DNA from: Armillaria gallica
Taxonomy: Eukaryota > Basidiomycota > Agaricomycetes > Agaricales > Physalacriaceae
DNA length: 64,000 nucleotides
Direction: 5' to 3'
NCBI GenBank assembly: GCA_037576215.1
Contig: JBANDB010000013.1
Coordinates: 1,798,001-1,862,000 of the forward strand
Part shown: positions 1-9,859 of the stretch, piece after piece
Numbering within the stretch: the first letter of the stretch is position 1
How the letters are laid out: each line of letters opens with the position of its first letter
Notes under the pieces: generated by a model
What the model was told of the DNA's origin: nothing
The model's input: only the letters and a program-made list of their open reading frames with translations
Databases searched by the model: none
Made by a program: the position numbers and the translations under genes

Positions 1-862
1 CAGAAAGAAAGTAGCACATTGTAAAGAAAACAGTCCATCTGGTAACTTCGAAACAGGCTGATCCAATGCTTGAATAGAAGATCGGGTATTCTACCCAGTA
101 GACCAAGCATTCAGGCTGTGCCTAGCATGGTGTAATCACCCGGCATTTCAGTGGAAGCCATCAGGTCACCTGGTAGAGATCTAGTACAATCAATCAACCT
201 GGTAGCTGTGGATGAGATAATACCTGCCAGGTAGAGCATTTATCCTCACCAGGCTGGGTCAGCAAGCACATTAGTCAGTAGTAAAAAGGATTGGTAATAG
301 TGTATCAGTAGGATAGTATAAATACAGGTCATGTATCTAGTGGGGAGGCAGGTTTCTGACCCCCCAGAACGCTACCAGGTGAATAGTATGGGTTTTATTG
401 GTTAAGAGCTTCAAGTCGTAGACTCACCTGGAATAGAAAGATTGTGACCTGGTCACTTTGTGTGTGCAAGAACAGACAAGCAAGCAAACAGTATTAAGCT
501 AGAAACAGAAAGTCAGACCCAAGAAACAGTTCAGAACTAGTCAGTGTGTTTTAAGTCGCAACCAGGCGCAAAGTATCAGTATTGAAACTGCACCAGGCAG
601 CCAGCACGAGTTCAGAACCTGCACCAGGCAGTTATTCTGTATCAGTTTAAGTTTGTGTTCAGTGACATGTTGAACTTAGAGTGGAAACTGCAATATATTC
701 TTTAAAAACAATCATATTCATTGCACCTGGAACTTGTATCTTACAGTACAAAGTGTCATAATCTGGTATAACATATCTCCCTTTGAACCACAATTACTGA
801 GTGTTTAGTGTAGTGTGGTGTGTGTAGCATGTCGCATCTTCATAGGCACTCAGCACCTTTCA
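1..862 (+). repeat. LTR-like dispersed repeat, copy 1 (left end outside window)
   Basis: This segment matches the reverse complement of about 36363-37192 over its whole length, with scattered substitutions. A TATAAATA box lies at 317-324 and is conserved in the other copy. The shared part ends at CACCTTTCA (about 862), after which the two copies diverge. That fits the CA end of an LTR. The TG start of this copy lies before the window, so neither full length nor target duplication can be checked. No coding sequence is seen. Confidence 0.6.
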
Positions 863-1129
863 CCATTATGGTTATCGAGCTCTTTGAAGAGCATGCTTGT
901 GCACTTGACACGAGGTAGTATATGGCTGCACAAAACAGCATTTAGTCTACCTATCACATTCAATGAAAAAGGGATAAGCATACTTTATGGTCGTATCAGA
1001 TCTTCCAGCCATGATAAGTGAGACTGTTTCTACGACAAATTCTTTGCAGCTCTTTGGGTTACCCTTAGATATAGCAAGTCAGCATAGTCATCAAAATAAT
1101 GAAACGAGTGCATACCTGAACACCTTTCT

Positions 1130-1276
1130 CGGCTTGCAGCTTGCTAAGCAAATCACTCCTACTTGAGGTGCTGACTCTAACCTCAGCTATGGCTGCTCTG
1201 TCTAAACCACAGAGTTTTGCTGAGTAGCGGCTACCACCATGCATGTATCTCCTTGTCCATTTGAAATCAGAACAGC
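1130..1276 (-). pseudogene. Fragment of interrupted reading frame, 3' side
   Basis: On the minus strand the frame entering from the 7279-7446 repeat units would continue here if element A and one ACAGC copy were removed. It reads onward as SDFKWTRRYMHGG and beyond, and stays open until about 1130, where a GTATGC-type donor could follow. The first part resembles a third, more diverged copy of the 28-residue unit seen at 7279-7446. I do not recognise the protein. It could be a chance open frame, because the surroundings are CpG-poor and mostly non-coding. Confidence 0.25.
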
Positions 1277-1536
1277 TGTAACCTCGCTCTATATCAGAGC
1301 GAGACCACTGAGAACAATCACGCGAAGATACGAGGAACGACGTATATTGTCGGCAAGGAAGCCGGGAAATGTAGTCGACTACGTAGAAGAAGGTGAAAGA
1401 GGATGGTCATGGTAAGAAGGTGAGGGAGGAACGTAATGAACATGTCCCTATATGTGAGTACGTGACATGTGATAAACTACGATGCAATCAGAGTGATCTG
1501 ATGAGTAAACAGTATGTAGTAAGCAGCATGCTTACA
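1277..1536 (-). repeat. Element A 3' LTR
   Basis: 260 bases, TG...CA ends on both strands. It is the partner of 7019-7278, with about 96 percent identity by eye. The 5-base target duplication ACAGC lies immediately outside at 1272-1276. Confidence 0.95.
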
Positions 1537-1547
1537 CTCTCCCCTAG
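1537..1547 (-). promoter_or_regulatory. Element A polypurine tract
   Basis: Read on the minus strand, TAGGGGAGAG abuts the LTR start TGTAAGC. This is the expected place and composition for a plus-strand primer. Confidence 0.7.
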
Positions 1548-1655
1548 TCAAGAAAAAATCCTGGTGTCTAGCGAAAAAATGAGGTAAAGTAAGAAAAAAT
1601 TCAGCATCAACCAGCGGGTGCATCAAAAACCCAGTGGGAAAAGCTACCGCGCGAG

Positions 1656-4600
1656 CTACTCCATGTCCTGGTCCTTCTGCCAAACGTCGAGGGCTTCGCA
1701 GTCATCCAGAGAGCTGCCAGCGATCCAGCGGTCGTGTTCTGGTCCGTATCCAGTCCAGCGGACTAAATATTGGAAACCTCGGCCTCTTCGTCGTTGGTCA
1801 ATGATCTTGTTGATGTGGAACTCTTCGATACCGTCGTTGGTGACTACCGGACCAGGAGCTTGATGTTCGCGCGAAGGGAAAAGCGAGGAATCATTATCGA
1901 AGAAATGTTTGAGTTCAGATGCGTGGAAGGTTGGGAAAATATTCGGTGAGTTGGGCATTTCTATAGTGTATGAGGAAAGGGACGGATTAGCGTGTATCAC
2001 AATGTACGGGCCATCAAAGCATGGCATAAACTTAGCGACACGATTCTTGTCTCCAGCTTTGAAATCCCTACGTCGGTGGAAGGTATTGAGCATAACCTTG
2101 TCACCGATTTCGAACTTGATTTCTTTGCCTCGGTGCTTGTTTGCGTGGTGCGCTTGGTTGACCTTTGCTTTGATGAGGTTGTCGTGTGCTTGTGCGGTGT
2201 CGTTATTGAGTCGTTCAATAATCATAGCTGCATCAACCGATGCTTGTGATCCATCTATCAGGTTTGCTGGTACAAAGGGTGGGAGGATTCTAGGTGAGCG
2301 GCCAAGGCGAAGTTGAAAGCCAGAAAATCCTGTCGAGGCGTTTACTGTATTCATGATGTTGAAGCATATCATCGGCATTGCGCGTACCCAACCTTTTTGG
2401 TTTCTTTCAACGTGGTATCGTACTGCTTGGTTCACTGTCTTGTTGGAACGTTCAGATGCGCCATCAGTCTCTGGGTGGAAGGAGGAGGATAGGTTCAAGT
2501 GTATGCCAGTAAGTTTGTGTAGTGCACGCCAGAATTTTGAAATGAAAAGTTTGTCACGGTCGGATACAATATCAGCAGGTAAGCCGTTTTCACAGTACCA
2601 GTTCTCGAAGAATATCGTTGCCAATTTATCGGCCGTAATATCGGTACGTGTAGGGATCAATCTAATATCGGAGCCTATTCGGTCGGTGATGGTGAGGAGA
2701 CAGTTGTAACCTTCGTCTTCAGGTAGAGGTCCGATGAAGTCCATCACAATACTATTACCACGTTCATCAGGTATCAGTAGTGGATGCAAAGGTCCTGCTG
2801 GTTTCGTGGTACTTGATTTATTGCACTGGCAAGATACGCAGCCTGGGATGAATGATTGTTCGAGATCCCGTTGCATGTTCGGCCAGTAGAACGAGTCACG
2901 TAAGGTCGCATACGATTTATCGGCGCCGAAATGTCCTAACGTTTCGTGTGCTAGTCTGAATAAGTCCTCACGGATTGATCCTGCATGCGGAACAAGGAGA
3001 CAGTCACCGATGTACCATAATCCATTTATTTCCTTTACCTCCGGAAGGATTGATTCTCCTGAGACAAATTTAGCACAAAATTCATCGTCCTTGTAGCCAG
3101 ATCTGATCGTGTCAAGCATTTTTGTGTCTGAGGAGATGGAGAACGTTGCGTTGACTGAGTGTGTGGTATTTTGCGCAAGCCATTCTTTCCAGGATGAGAT
3201 TTCTTCCGGGTCAGAATCAGTCACCGCGGAGTCATCTGGTGGAAGTCGTGATAGCGCGTCTGCTACACAGTTATCTTCTCCCTTGATGTAGCTGATAGTC
3301 ATTTCAAATTGTGACATAACTTCTAGCCAGCGAGCTTGTCATCTAGACAGATCCTTCTGGCCCTCGAAGTTCTCCAGGGTGCGATGATCGGTGAAGACTT
3401 GAACGTGCGAACCAAGAAGGTCAGATCTCTATTTCTTTAATCCGCAGATGATGGCTAGGAGCTCTTTCTCGTGCACCGGGTAGTTTAGTTGTGCGCCAGT
3501 CAATTGCATAGAGTTGTAAGCTACAGGTCATACCGTTTCCCAAGTAGGGCCCCATGATAGTACGGCACCTGTACGGAAATCGCTAGCGTCGCATGTTAAA
3601 AATATCTTGTTTTCTCCTGGGTTCGTGTGATCAATGACCGTTAGACATGCACTATTGGCTACGAGTTCTTTTATCCCATCAAAAGAAGTTTGATGTGCTG
3701 TCGTCCAGTCTGGGAACTTCTTTTCTGCTATATCCGTTGTCAACGGTGAGAGAATCCGAGTATGTTCTGCTAGATTGGGCAGAAAGGACGTGAGGTATCT
3801 CGTCAGACCTAGGAATTGTCGCACATGAGAGGCCGACGAAGGTCGTGGCCACTCTCTGATATGACTGACCTTAGATTCATCCACCTCAATACCTCGTTGC
3901 GAGATGCGATGTCCCAAAAAGCTCAGTTCCAAAAGGAAAAACTCGGATTTCTTCAGGTTACAATACAAGGCATCTGCACGTAATGCGTCGAGGACCTGTC
4001 TGACATGTAGCATGTGCTCCTCGACGGAGTTGGACCAGATGATAATGTCGTCCAGGTAGATGTGACATATCTTTCCAATCAGATGTCCCAAGGCATGATT
4101 GATGCATCGCTGATGTATCGCAGGCGCGTTCTTCATGCCCTGCGGCATTACCAGCCATTCGTAGAGTCCGAAAGGTGTGTTCACCGCAGTGTACGGTATA
4201 CTCTCTTCGTCCATCCTGGTATGAAAAAAACTGTCGGTCATGTCTAATTTGCTCCAGATTTTTCCTCTTCCTGCATCGGCAAGGATGTCGTCGATGCGGG
4301 GAAGGGGATAACGGTCTGAAACCATGTTAGCATTGAGCGCTCGAAAATCATTTACCCAGTGGGGTAAAACTGTATGATCTGTCTTGGGAATCAGGAAGGA
4401 AGGAGACAAGTAAGGGGACGAGGATGGGCGTATTCGGCCTGCATCGACGTTCTTCTCAATAAGCGTCTGCCAAGCTTCACGGAATTTTCGTGGACAGGAA
4501 TATGAACACGACGTAATTATCTTGTCTGCATTCTTCAGTTTAATTTTACACGTTGTATGTGTTGGTAGGGTATCAGCGTGGGGTAGTGGCTGGAAGACGT

Positions 4601-5199
4601 CCTTATTTCTTCTTTGATTTCATTATGTAGGGCCTTTAGGCGGTCAAGGAAAGCGAGTCGTTCAATATTGGTATGTAAGGCAGCAACGACATCGGAATTA
4701 CAAAGTTTCTCATACGTGGGATCAAGTAACACAGCTAAAGAAGTTTCATCTGAGGAGAGATGATAGAAAGGGAGATCATGGGCAGTAGTACGGTTTGACC
4801 GCGCCTTCTGGGTTCGAATTGTAGCAAAAGGTAAAGGTGTGTGTGGTACGGAGAATAGGTGTCTGGGGATGTAAGAGATCAAAGCCGGTCTGTTTAGCGA
4901 CAACGGTATGTGCATGGTGGTCGATTACGATCTGATTTGCTTCTAGAAAAGGTAGGCCGAGGATAACATCAGAACAAAGGCTGGGGGCGATTATAGCGCG
5001 GACGGTGTGCGAGGACCAGGCATTGGAAATATCGTGTGGTTTCAATTTGACCCATTCGGTTAATCTGCAAGCTGGGGACAGGGAATCGGATACTGCAATG
5101 CCAATATCTATTGGTTCAGGTAGCGGGCGACATTTTAATTTCAGGCGATCAACAAGTTGCGGGCAAATCAGGACGAGGTGTGCACCATCGTCTAAGCCT
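1656..5199 (-). pseudogene. pol: Element A pol: protease, RT, RNase H, integrase, chromodomain
   Basis: Protease starts near 5190 with LDDGAHLVLI, where retropepsins normally have D-S/T-G; the ILGLPFL flap-distal motif follows near 4970. Reverse transcriptase covers about 4409-3600 with the catalytic IYLDDIII. RNase H follows. Integrase (553-residue open stretch 3317-1656) has an H-H-C-C zinc region (AHETLGH...CVSCQ), catalytic D (VMDFIGP), D (VSDRD) and E (PETDGASE). A chromodomain (YLVRWTGYGPEHDRW) closes the protein. Three stops lie between 3540 and 3330: two TGA where the frame suggests arginine, and one TAG where family members have tryptophan. A frame change separates it from gag. It is non-functional as it stands, while the integrase-chromodomain half is uninterrupted. 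Confidence 0.9.
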
Positions 5200-6316
5200 C
5201 GGAATCAATGGACAAGTTTGCATCAGCTTCGGATCCGTCTGCATTGGTGGCATTGAGGATGCCCGTGTCATTTGTGGGGATAGCAGTGGCTACCGGCCAA
5301 GCTGTGGTGGCGAGGACCTGGACAGCAGCCGTCGGCACCGGGGGAGCAGCAACAGGGATAGCAGGGGTAGGGGGGGCAGCTGGTGTTGCGGTGTTCACGA
5401 CAGCAATAGTAAAAAGGGGAATGCCTTTAGCTTTATCAGCATGACGATGTATAACCCATTCTGGGGTGCGGCGTTCATAACCTTTGGCAGGTGGTGGGCG
5501 TCCCTTGCATTTCCCATAGCCCTGTTCGGCCTTAGGTATATTGATGTCACGACATGCGAAACAGCCCTCGTTGGCAGCGAGGGTTGCCCACTCGTCGGCC
5601 TCGAGGCGACTCTGGTATCTGTACGTGTATGGTGTGTTCGAGGAAGACCCAGATGATGGAGCCGAGTTCGTGCGGCGCTGAGGGGGAGGGCGGTAGGACG
5701 AGCTACTTGCTGTGGGGGTAGCAGCAGGGATAGAAGTTGACGGTGTCACTATCGTAGGTGTGGTTTCTGCAATATGGATACACTTGTTGCGTGCGGCCAT
5801 AGTGGCTTCCACCACATCTTCGAGTTCCTTGCGTTTGCGTCTGAGCTCGTCGTCCTGTACTGTGACCAGCTTGGTCCAAGCGTCGAGGTTGTTACACTCT
5901 CTGATCTCTGGAATGTTGTGTATGGCGTCTTGCAGGGGTTTGGAGATGCGTCCATGCAGATTCGAAAGGAAAACATCGTCAGTGATGAACTCGGGGTAAC
6001 TGGCTAGTAAACCATTATGACCTCGAAGGTGTTCAATCCAGTCGATGAAGATGGCGCCGGGTGTCATCGTTTCCTGCCAGATCTCATTCGCAAGGTCCTT
6101 TTTCCAAGTTGAAGGTAGGAAATGGTCATGGAAAGCAGACATGAAATCCGGGAAGGAGAGTAGGGTCAGACGTGGTTCGTTCTGCTTGAACCAGGTAACC
6201 GCAGCCAGGTTTTCTGAGAGGCCATCGATGAAATTAGACAGGATGTCCGGGAGGGCAACACCCTTCTGTTGTTGTCGGCGAACATAAGCAATTCCAACGT
6301 CGGCGTACCGACTCAT
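5192..6316 (-). CDS. gag: Element A Gag-like protein
   Basis: This 374-residue frame starts MSRYADVG. Its first 150 residues resemble retrotransposon capsid proteins, with a tryptophan-rich pattern (VTWFKQ, FHDHFLPSTWKK) also found in the gag relic at 26134. A Ser/Thr/Pro-rich linker follows, then a cysteine motif CFAC with a long loop and a later GKC, but no ordinary C-X2-C-X4-H-X4-C knuckle. The Ala/Pro-rich tail ends at TAG. The start codon overlaps the stop of an upstream frame (6313-6804) as ATGA. Either the two are separate products or an old frameshift split one Gag. The protease frame begins directly downstream in another frame. Confidence 0.7.
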   Translation of the reverse strand: MSRYADVGIAYVRRQQQKGVALPDILSNFIDGLSENLAAVTWFKQNEPRLTLLSFPDFMSAFHDHFLPSTWKKDLANEIWQETMTPGAIFIDWIEHLRGHNGLLASYPEFITDDVFLSNLHGRISKPLQDAIHNIPEIRECNNLDAWTKLVTVQDDELRRKRKELEDVVEATMAARNKCIHIAETTPTIVTPSTSIPAATPTASSSSYRPPPQRRTNSAPSSGSSSNTPYTYRYQSRLEADEWATLAANEGCFACRDINIPKAEQGYGKCKGRPPPAKGYERRTPEWVIHRHADKAKGIPLFTIAVVNTATPAAPPTPAIPVAAPPVPTAAVQVLATTAWPVATAIPTNDTGILNATNADGSEADANLSIDSEA

Positions 6317-6804
6317 CGTATGAGGATCACGGAGGTGTCCAGGACCAATGGTGGGGGTTGTCTACCACCGTGAGATTGTACACGAGCTGCTTGGTCTGTG
6401 GATGACATGTTAACAGGCGATTTTGTCTGGATGGGACTGGAGGAGTAATAATCAGAGGAGGAGGAGTCGATGATGACGCGACGTCTAGGTGAAATCTTTG
6501 GGGTAGTTTCTGGTGGGGGAGCGGGGTTAACGGGGGAAAAATTACGTGGGGATTTGGGGGAATTTCTGGGGGTCTGATCGCCGGCGAGATTTGTGTCGAG
6601 CGAGGCAGAGGACGGCAGACTGGAAAAAGGTGTTGGGGCAAAAGTTGGGGCAAAAGCGACACTGGGGTTTAACGATTGAGCCACAGCGTTTTCGTCTTCT
6701 TCAGTGATGGTGTCGGGGACGTCAATAGAGACAGAAACCAAGCGGGAACGACGGGTACTGGAAGCTGGAGAGGGTATAACACGACCTGATGTTGCGTAGA
6801 ACAA
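6313..6804 (-). CDS. Element A leader ORF or Gag N-terminus
   Basis: A 163-residue Ser/Pro/Thr-rich frame lies between the 5' LTR and Gag. It has an acidic patch (TITEEDENA) and a serine cluster (SSSSDYYSSS). No domain is recognised. Its stop overlaps the Gag start by ATGA, so it could be the N-terminus of Gag separated by a frameshift, or a separate leader ORF. No transmembrane segment is present, unlike the leader ORFs of elements B and C. Confidence 0.4.
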   Translation of the reverse strand: MFYATSGRVIPSPASSTRRSRLVSVSIDVPDTITEEDENAVAQSLNPSVAFAPTFAPTPFSSLPSSASLDTNLAGDQTPRNSPKSPRNFSPVNPAPPPETTPKISPRRRVIIDSSSSDYYSSSPIQTKSPVNMSSTDQAARVQSHGGRQPPPLVLDTSVILIR

Positions 6805-7018
6805 TAATCAGCATATAATCTTTCAATGCAGAAAGGCGACTTGACCTGGCAGACGAGTAAGAACAGGCACAGGCGTGGATTGACAGGAACTGGTAGACAT
6901 GCTGGCAACTGGCAAGGGGATGTCGGTCGACACGTCGACCTAGGCATCCGTTCTTCAAGAGCGATAAGGTGTTGGTAAAGGCAGAGACAGAACAAAGTTC
7001 TTTCGTAAAAAAAAAAAG

Positions 7019-7278
7019 TGTAACCTCGCTCTATATCAGAGCGAGACCACTGAGAACAATCACGCGAAGATACGAGGAATGACGTATATTGTCGGTGAGG
7101 AAGCCGGGAAACGTAGTCGACTACGTAGAAGAAGGTGAAAGAGGATGGTCATGGTAAGAAGGTGAGGGAGGAACGTAACGAACATGTCCCTATATGTGAG
7201 TACGTGACGTGTGATAAACTACGACGTGATCGGAGTGATCTGATGAGTAAACAGTATGTAGTAAGCAGCATGCTTACA
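7019..7278 (-). repeat. Element A 5' LTR
   Basis: 260 bases, partner of 1277-1536. Target duplication ACAGC follows at 7279-7283. A run of A (about 7007-7017) lies just inside the element. Confidence 0.95.
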
Positions 7279-7446
7279 ACAGCCAGTACTTCCCTTGCAG
7301 AGCATGTCACCGTAACAGTTTATCATGGAATTCCTGTATTCCCTCATCTGTTCAAAATCTGAACAGCCAGGACATCCCTTGTAGAGTACGTCACCATATG
7401 AGGCCATCATGGAGTTCTTCAGTACCAGAGTCATCTTGATTTATGA
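7279..7446 (-). repeat. Two 84-base tandem units, open on the minus strand
   Basis: Units 7279-7362 and 7363-7446 are diverged direct repeats, each equal to 28 codons. On the minus strand they read as repeats of the form SDFEQMREY...YGDMLCKG..GC without a stop. Element A landed at the edge of a third unit (1188-1276). The protein family is not recognised. Confidence 0.5.
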
Positions 7447-8072
7447 AAGGTGCATTGAACACTAGATCACTGAAGATAAATGAGATAGTGCACCCCTATG
7501 AAGAATGATATAAGATGGAGATTCAAGTCAATAGAAATTCCCAACATACAGCATCAACAATCTGTGCTGTTGTGAACATCCAACCATCAGCTTCCTCGCT
7601 GGCACCTGATTGCACAGCCTATCCCATTGCACAGTACAATGGTGTATCTGGTTCACTCTCCAGTCTTCTGCACCTATATTGAGGCCTATAAGGCAAATAC
7701 AAAGACAAGCAGAGGGATAACAAACAAAAGTATGACCAGGGCATCAGGACACTGACAATCAGAGCCAGGACACATTGTCATCAAATTCTCCTCCATCAAA
7801 GTGCCCATGTTGAACGTTACATTGGACCTTGACAATAATCAATGATTAATGAAGCTTGAAGCTTGCAGTGTCGAGTGTGAAGGAGTGTATCGAGTGGTAC
7901 ATGCGTAGTATCAAAAGGTGGCTTCACCATCATAGGGAAAGAGTTTTGTGAGGAGATTTTTGGCTAGATTTTTAGTCTGCCAAGGCTTGAGGTGATAGTA
8001 TGTGAATGAACTGTAAGAAAAATTCTGGTCTTTGAAAGTAACATCAGCAAACAAACATGTTGCACGATGCAC
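7447..8072. other. CpG-poor stretch, no gene seen
   Basis: AT-rich, with no open frame beyond about 60 codons and no recognisable domain. Probably eroded repeat DNA. Confidence 0.5.
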
Positions 8073-9720
8073 TGATACGCTTGGTATCAGGCTACCTGTA
8101 GATTTTGCGAATTTCTATCAAATAGTGCAGTCTACAAGCGGTACAGAGAGCTATAGTGAAGGCTTTACACTGATAGCTAGTATACTACATAAGATAGTGA
8201 GCAATACAGTATCAGAACAGACTTAGAAGCGACATCTAGACGAGTCAACTCTATAAGCCTTCAACACTGAATACTATTCCCTGCCCAAAACAAGACTAGT
8301 TACAGTCGGAACCAAGGGACACATCGAGATGGGTTACCAACCTAAAGCAGAACACAGAAGGACTAGATTACTCATCATCTCGACAACCTGAATGAACCTA
8401 GAAGAGAATTGCTAAGTCCACAACAGTTCACAACGTGAAATGAACTTAGTCTAGAACATGAACAAACTTGAAATAACTGAATAACTGACACTTGGCACCG
8501 AGATAGCTAAAGATCGCACAGTGATCAAAGCAAATACAATCTCGGACCAACAATCAATCACGACCGGTGGTTACATCCTCGAAATACTGCACAATTCGTA
8601 GTATTGAATAGGAATCCATGCGGCAAGGCATGAAGGAGAAGCAAGGAGTTCCTATGGACCATTAGGACACTCCTCAGCAATAGAATGACTGCTAGTCATT
8701 CTGCCCAACTGAATAGAAACCTCGGAATGGTGCAATCCTTGTAAATTAATTACTCATCGTTTGTATTGATACCCAAAGCTCGTACCATAATTACTTTTAG
8801 ATACAAGCTCCTATACCTAGACTAGAAATTGTATAAATTAGCAGCGACTAGATGCATAATGGCAGGAAAGCATTCCCCCATGTTTGTGCTAGTAGCCTTA
8901 TAGCTACCTAATCAATCACTGGTTTTAAATTGCATATCCTCGACTGAAGTGAATTAAGTTTACCAAGTCAACCCCAAAAGGGCGGCTATAAGTAATCTAG
9001 AAGAACTAAGTAGGAAGAAGAGTCGTCCCTGCATTTGTGCCTTGCTAGTTAATTGAACTGCTCTGCATACAAAGGCCTCATGCTCTCTCACCGACTAAAG
9101 TGATCTAGACGTGCTAAGTCGACCACAGACCAAAGATGTTGCCTAGTTGAAGTGAAATAAGCCCTAGAACACTTTAAGTTCAAACAGTTAATGAGTCAGT
9201 GTACTCTTTGCAAGTCTTGTACTTGAAGCTAGGACCTGTGTGTTCTTTGTAGAGTCTGTGTACTCTTTGTAGAACTTCGGTTCTTTGTTGCAAGTGCGTG
9301 TGCTTGTGTTGTAATCAAGTCCATGTATTCCAGAGCAATTATGCTCTTTGTAGACCTCTAGGTCTTTGATTGTTCGATTGTTAAAGCTTCCCTAGTTAAA
9401 GCCTTACCAGCTCGTCTAGACAAAGTTGTTTCAAGTCTAAGCCACTCAAATTATACCTTACAAACCCCCCACGTTCATATACCTCACTATTGTGATTAGT
9501 GTATCTCATGTAAACATTTCCAGACTTGAATTGAAGTTGTTTTTTTTTAAAAGCAAAAACCCAATTGATTATCGAAATCTACGTACACTACAAGTGCTTC
9601 TATCATACTCACCCTCGAACTTAATATTGGTGATTGTGTGTGTGTGTGTGTGATTTAGTATCTAGATTGACGATCTAGACACTAGTGTCATTTGCACGCT
9701 GCCTGTTACCAAGCACATCA
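8073..9720 (+). repeat. Solo LTR, older copy of the TGATACGC...GCACATCA family
   Basis: The ends match the nested solo LTR at 44592-45959, which is in the opposite orientation. Shared parts are the start TGATACGC, an early TAGATTTTGCGA block, GTGCTTCTATC about 130 bases from the end, and the terminal AGCACATCA. The flanking tetramers are GCAC (8069-8072) and GTGC (9721-9724). They are not identical, but both derive from GCGC by one CpG transition each. A (TG)9 microsatellite sits at 9635-9652. No coding sequence. Confidence 0.65.
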
Positions 9721-9859
9721 GTGCTGGTGGAGCAAGTGGCTGTTGGCTTGAACAGGTTCCCAGAGTTCTCCACTAGCCAGCAGTGTTCCTCATAGAGAGA
9801 AAAACATCCAAGACTTCCTTCCAACTATGCTGGACTCAAGCATCCACCAGATGCTTTGA

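Larger units (their letters stand above)
1277..7278 (-). mobile_element. Gypsy element A, complete, 6.0 kb, chromodomain integrase
   Basis: The ends are 260-base direct repeats beginning TGTAACCTCG and ending GCATGCTTACA on the plus strand. A perfect 5-base target duplication ACAGC flanks the element (1272-1276 and 7279-7283). Inside, on the minus strand, are gag, protease, reverse transcriptase, RNase H, integrase and a C-terminal chromodomain, the order of Ty3/Gypsy chromoviruses. The LTRs differ at 10 positions, all CpG transitions. At least three stops interrupt the RT-RNase H region, so this copy is not autonomous. The leader next to the 5' LTR is A/T-homopolymeric, and no tRNA-type primer site was recognised. 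Confidence 0.95.

Noticed and set aside
7007..7018. Self-primer site in the element A leader
   Set aside because: The sequence next to its LTR is a homopolymer-rich run, and no matching 13-mer or tRNA end was found in the LTR.
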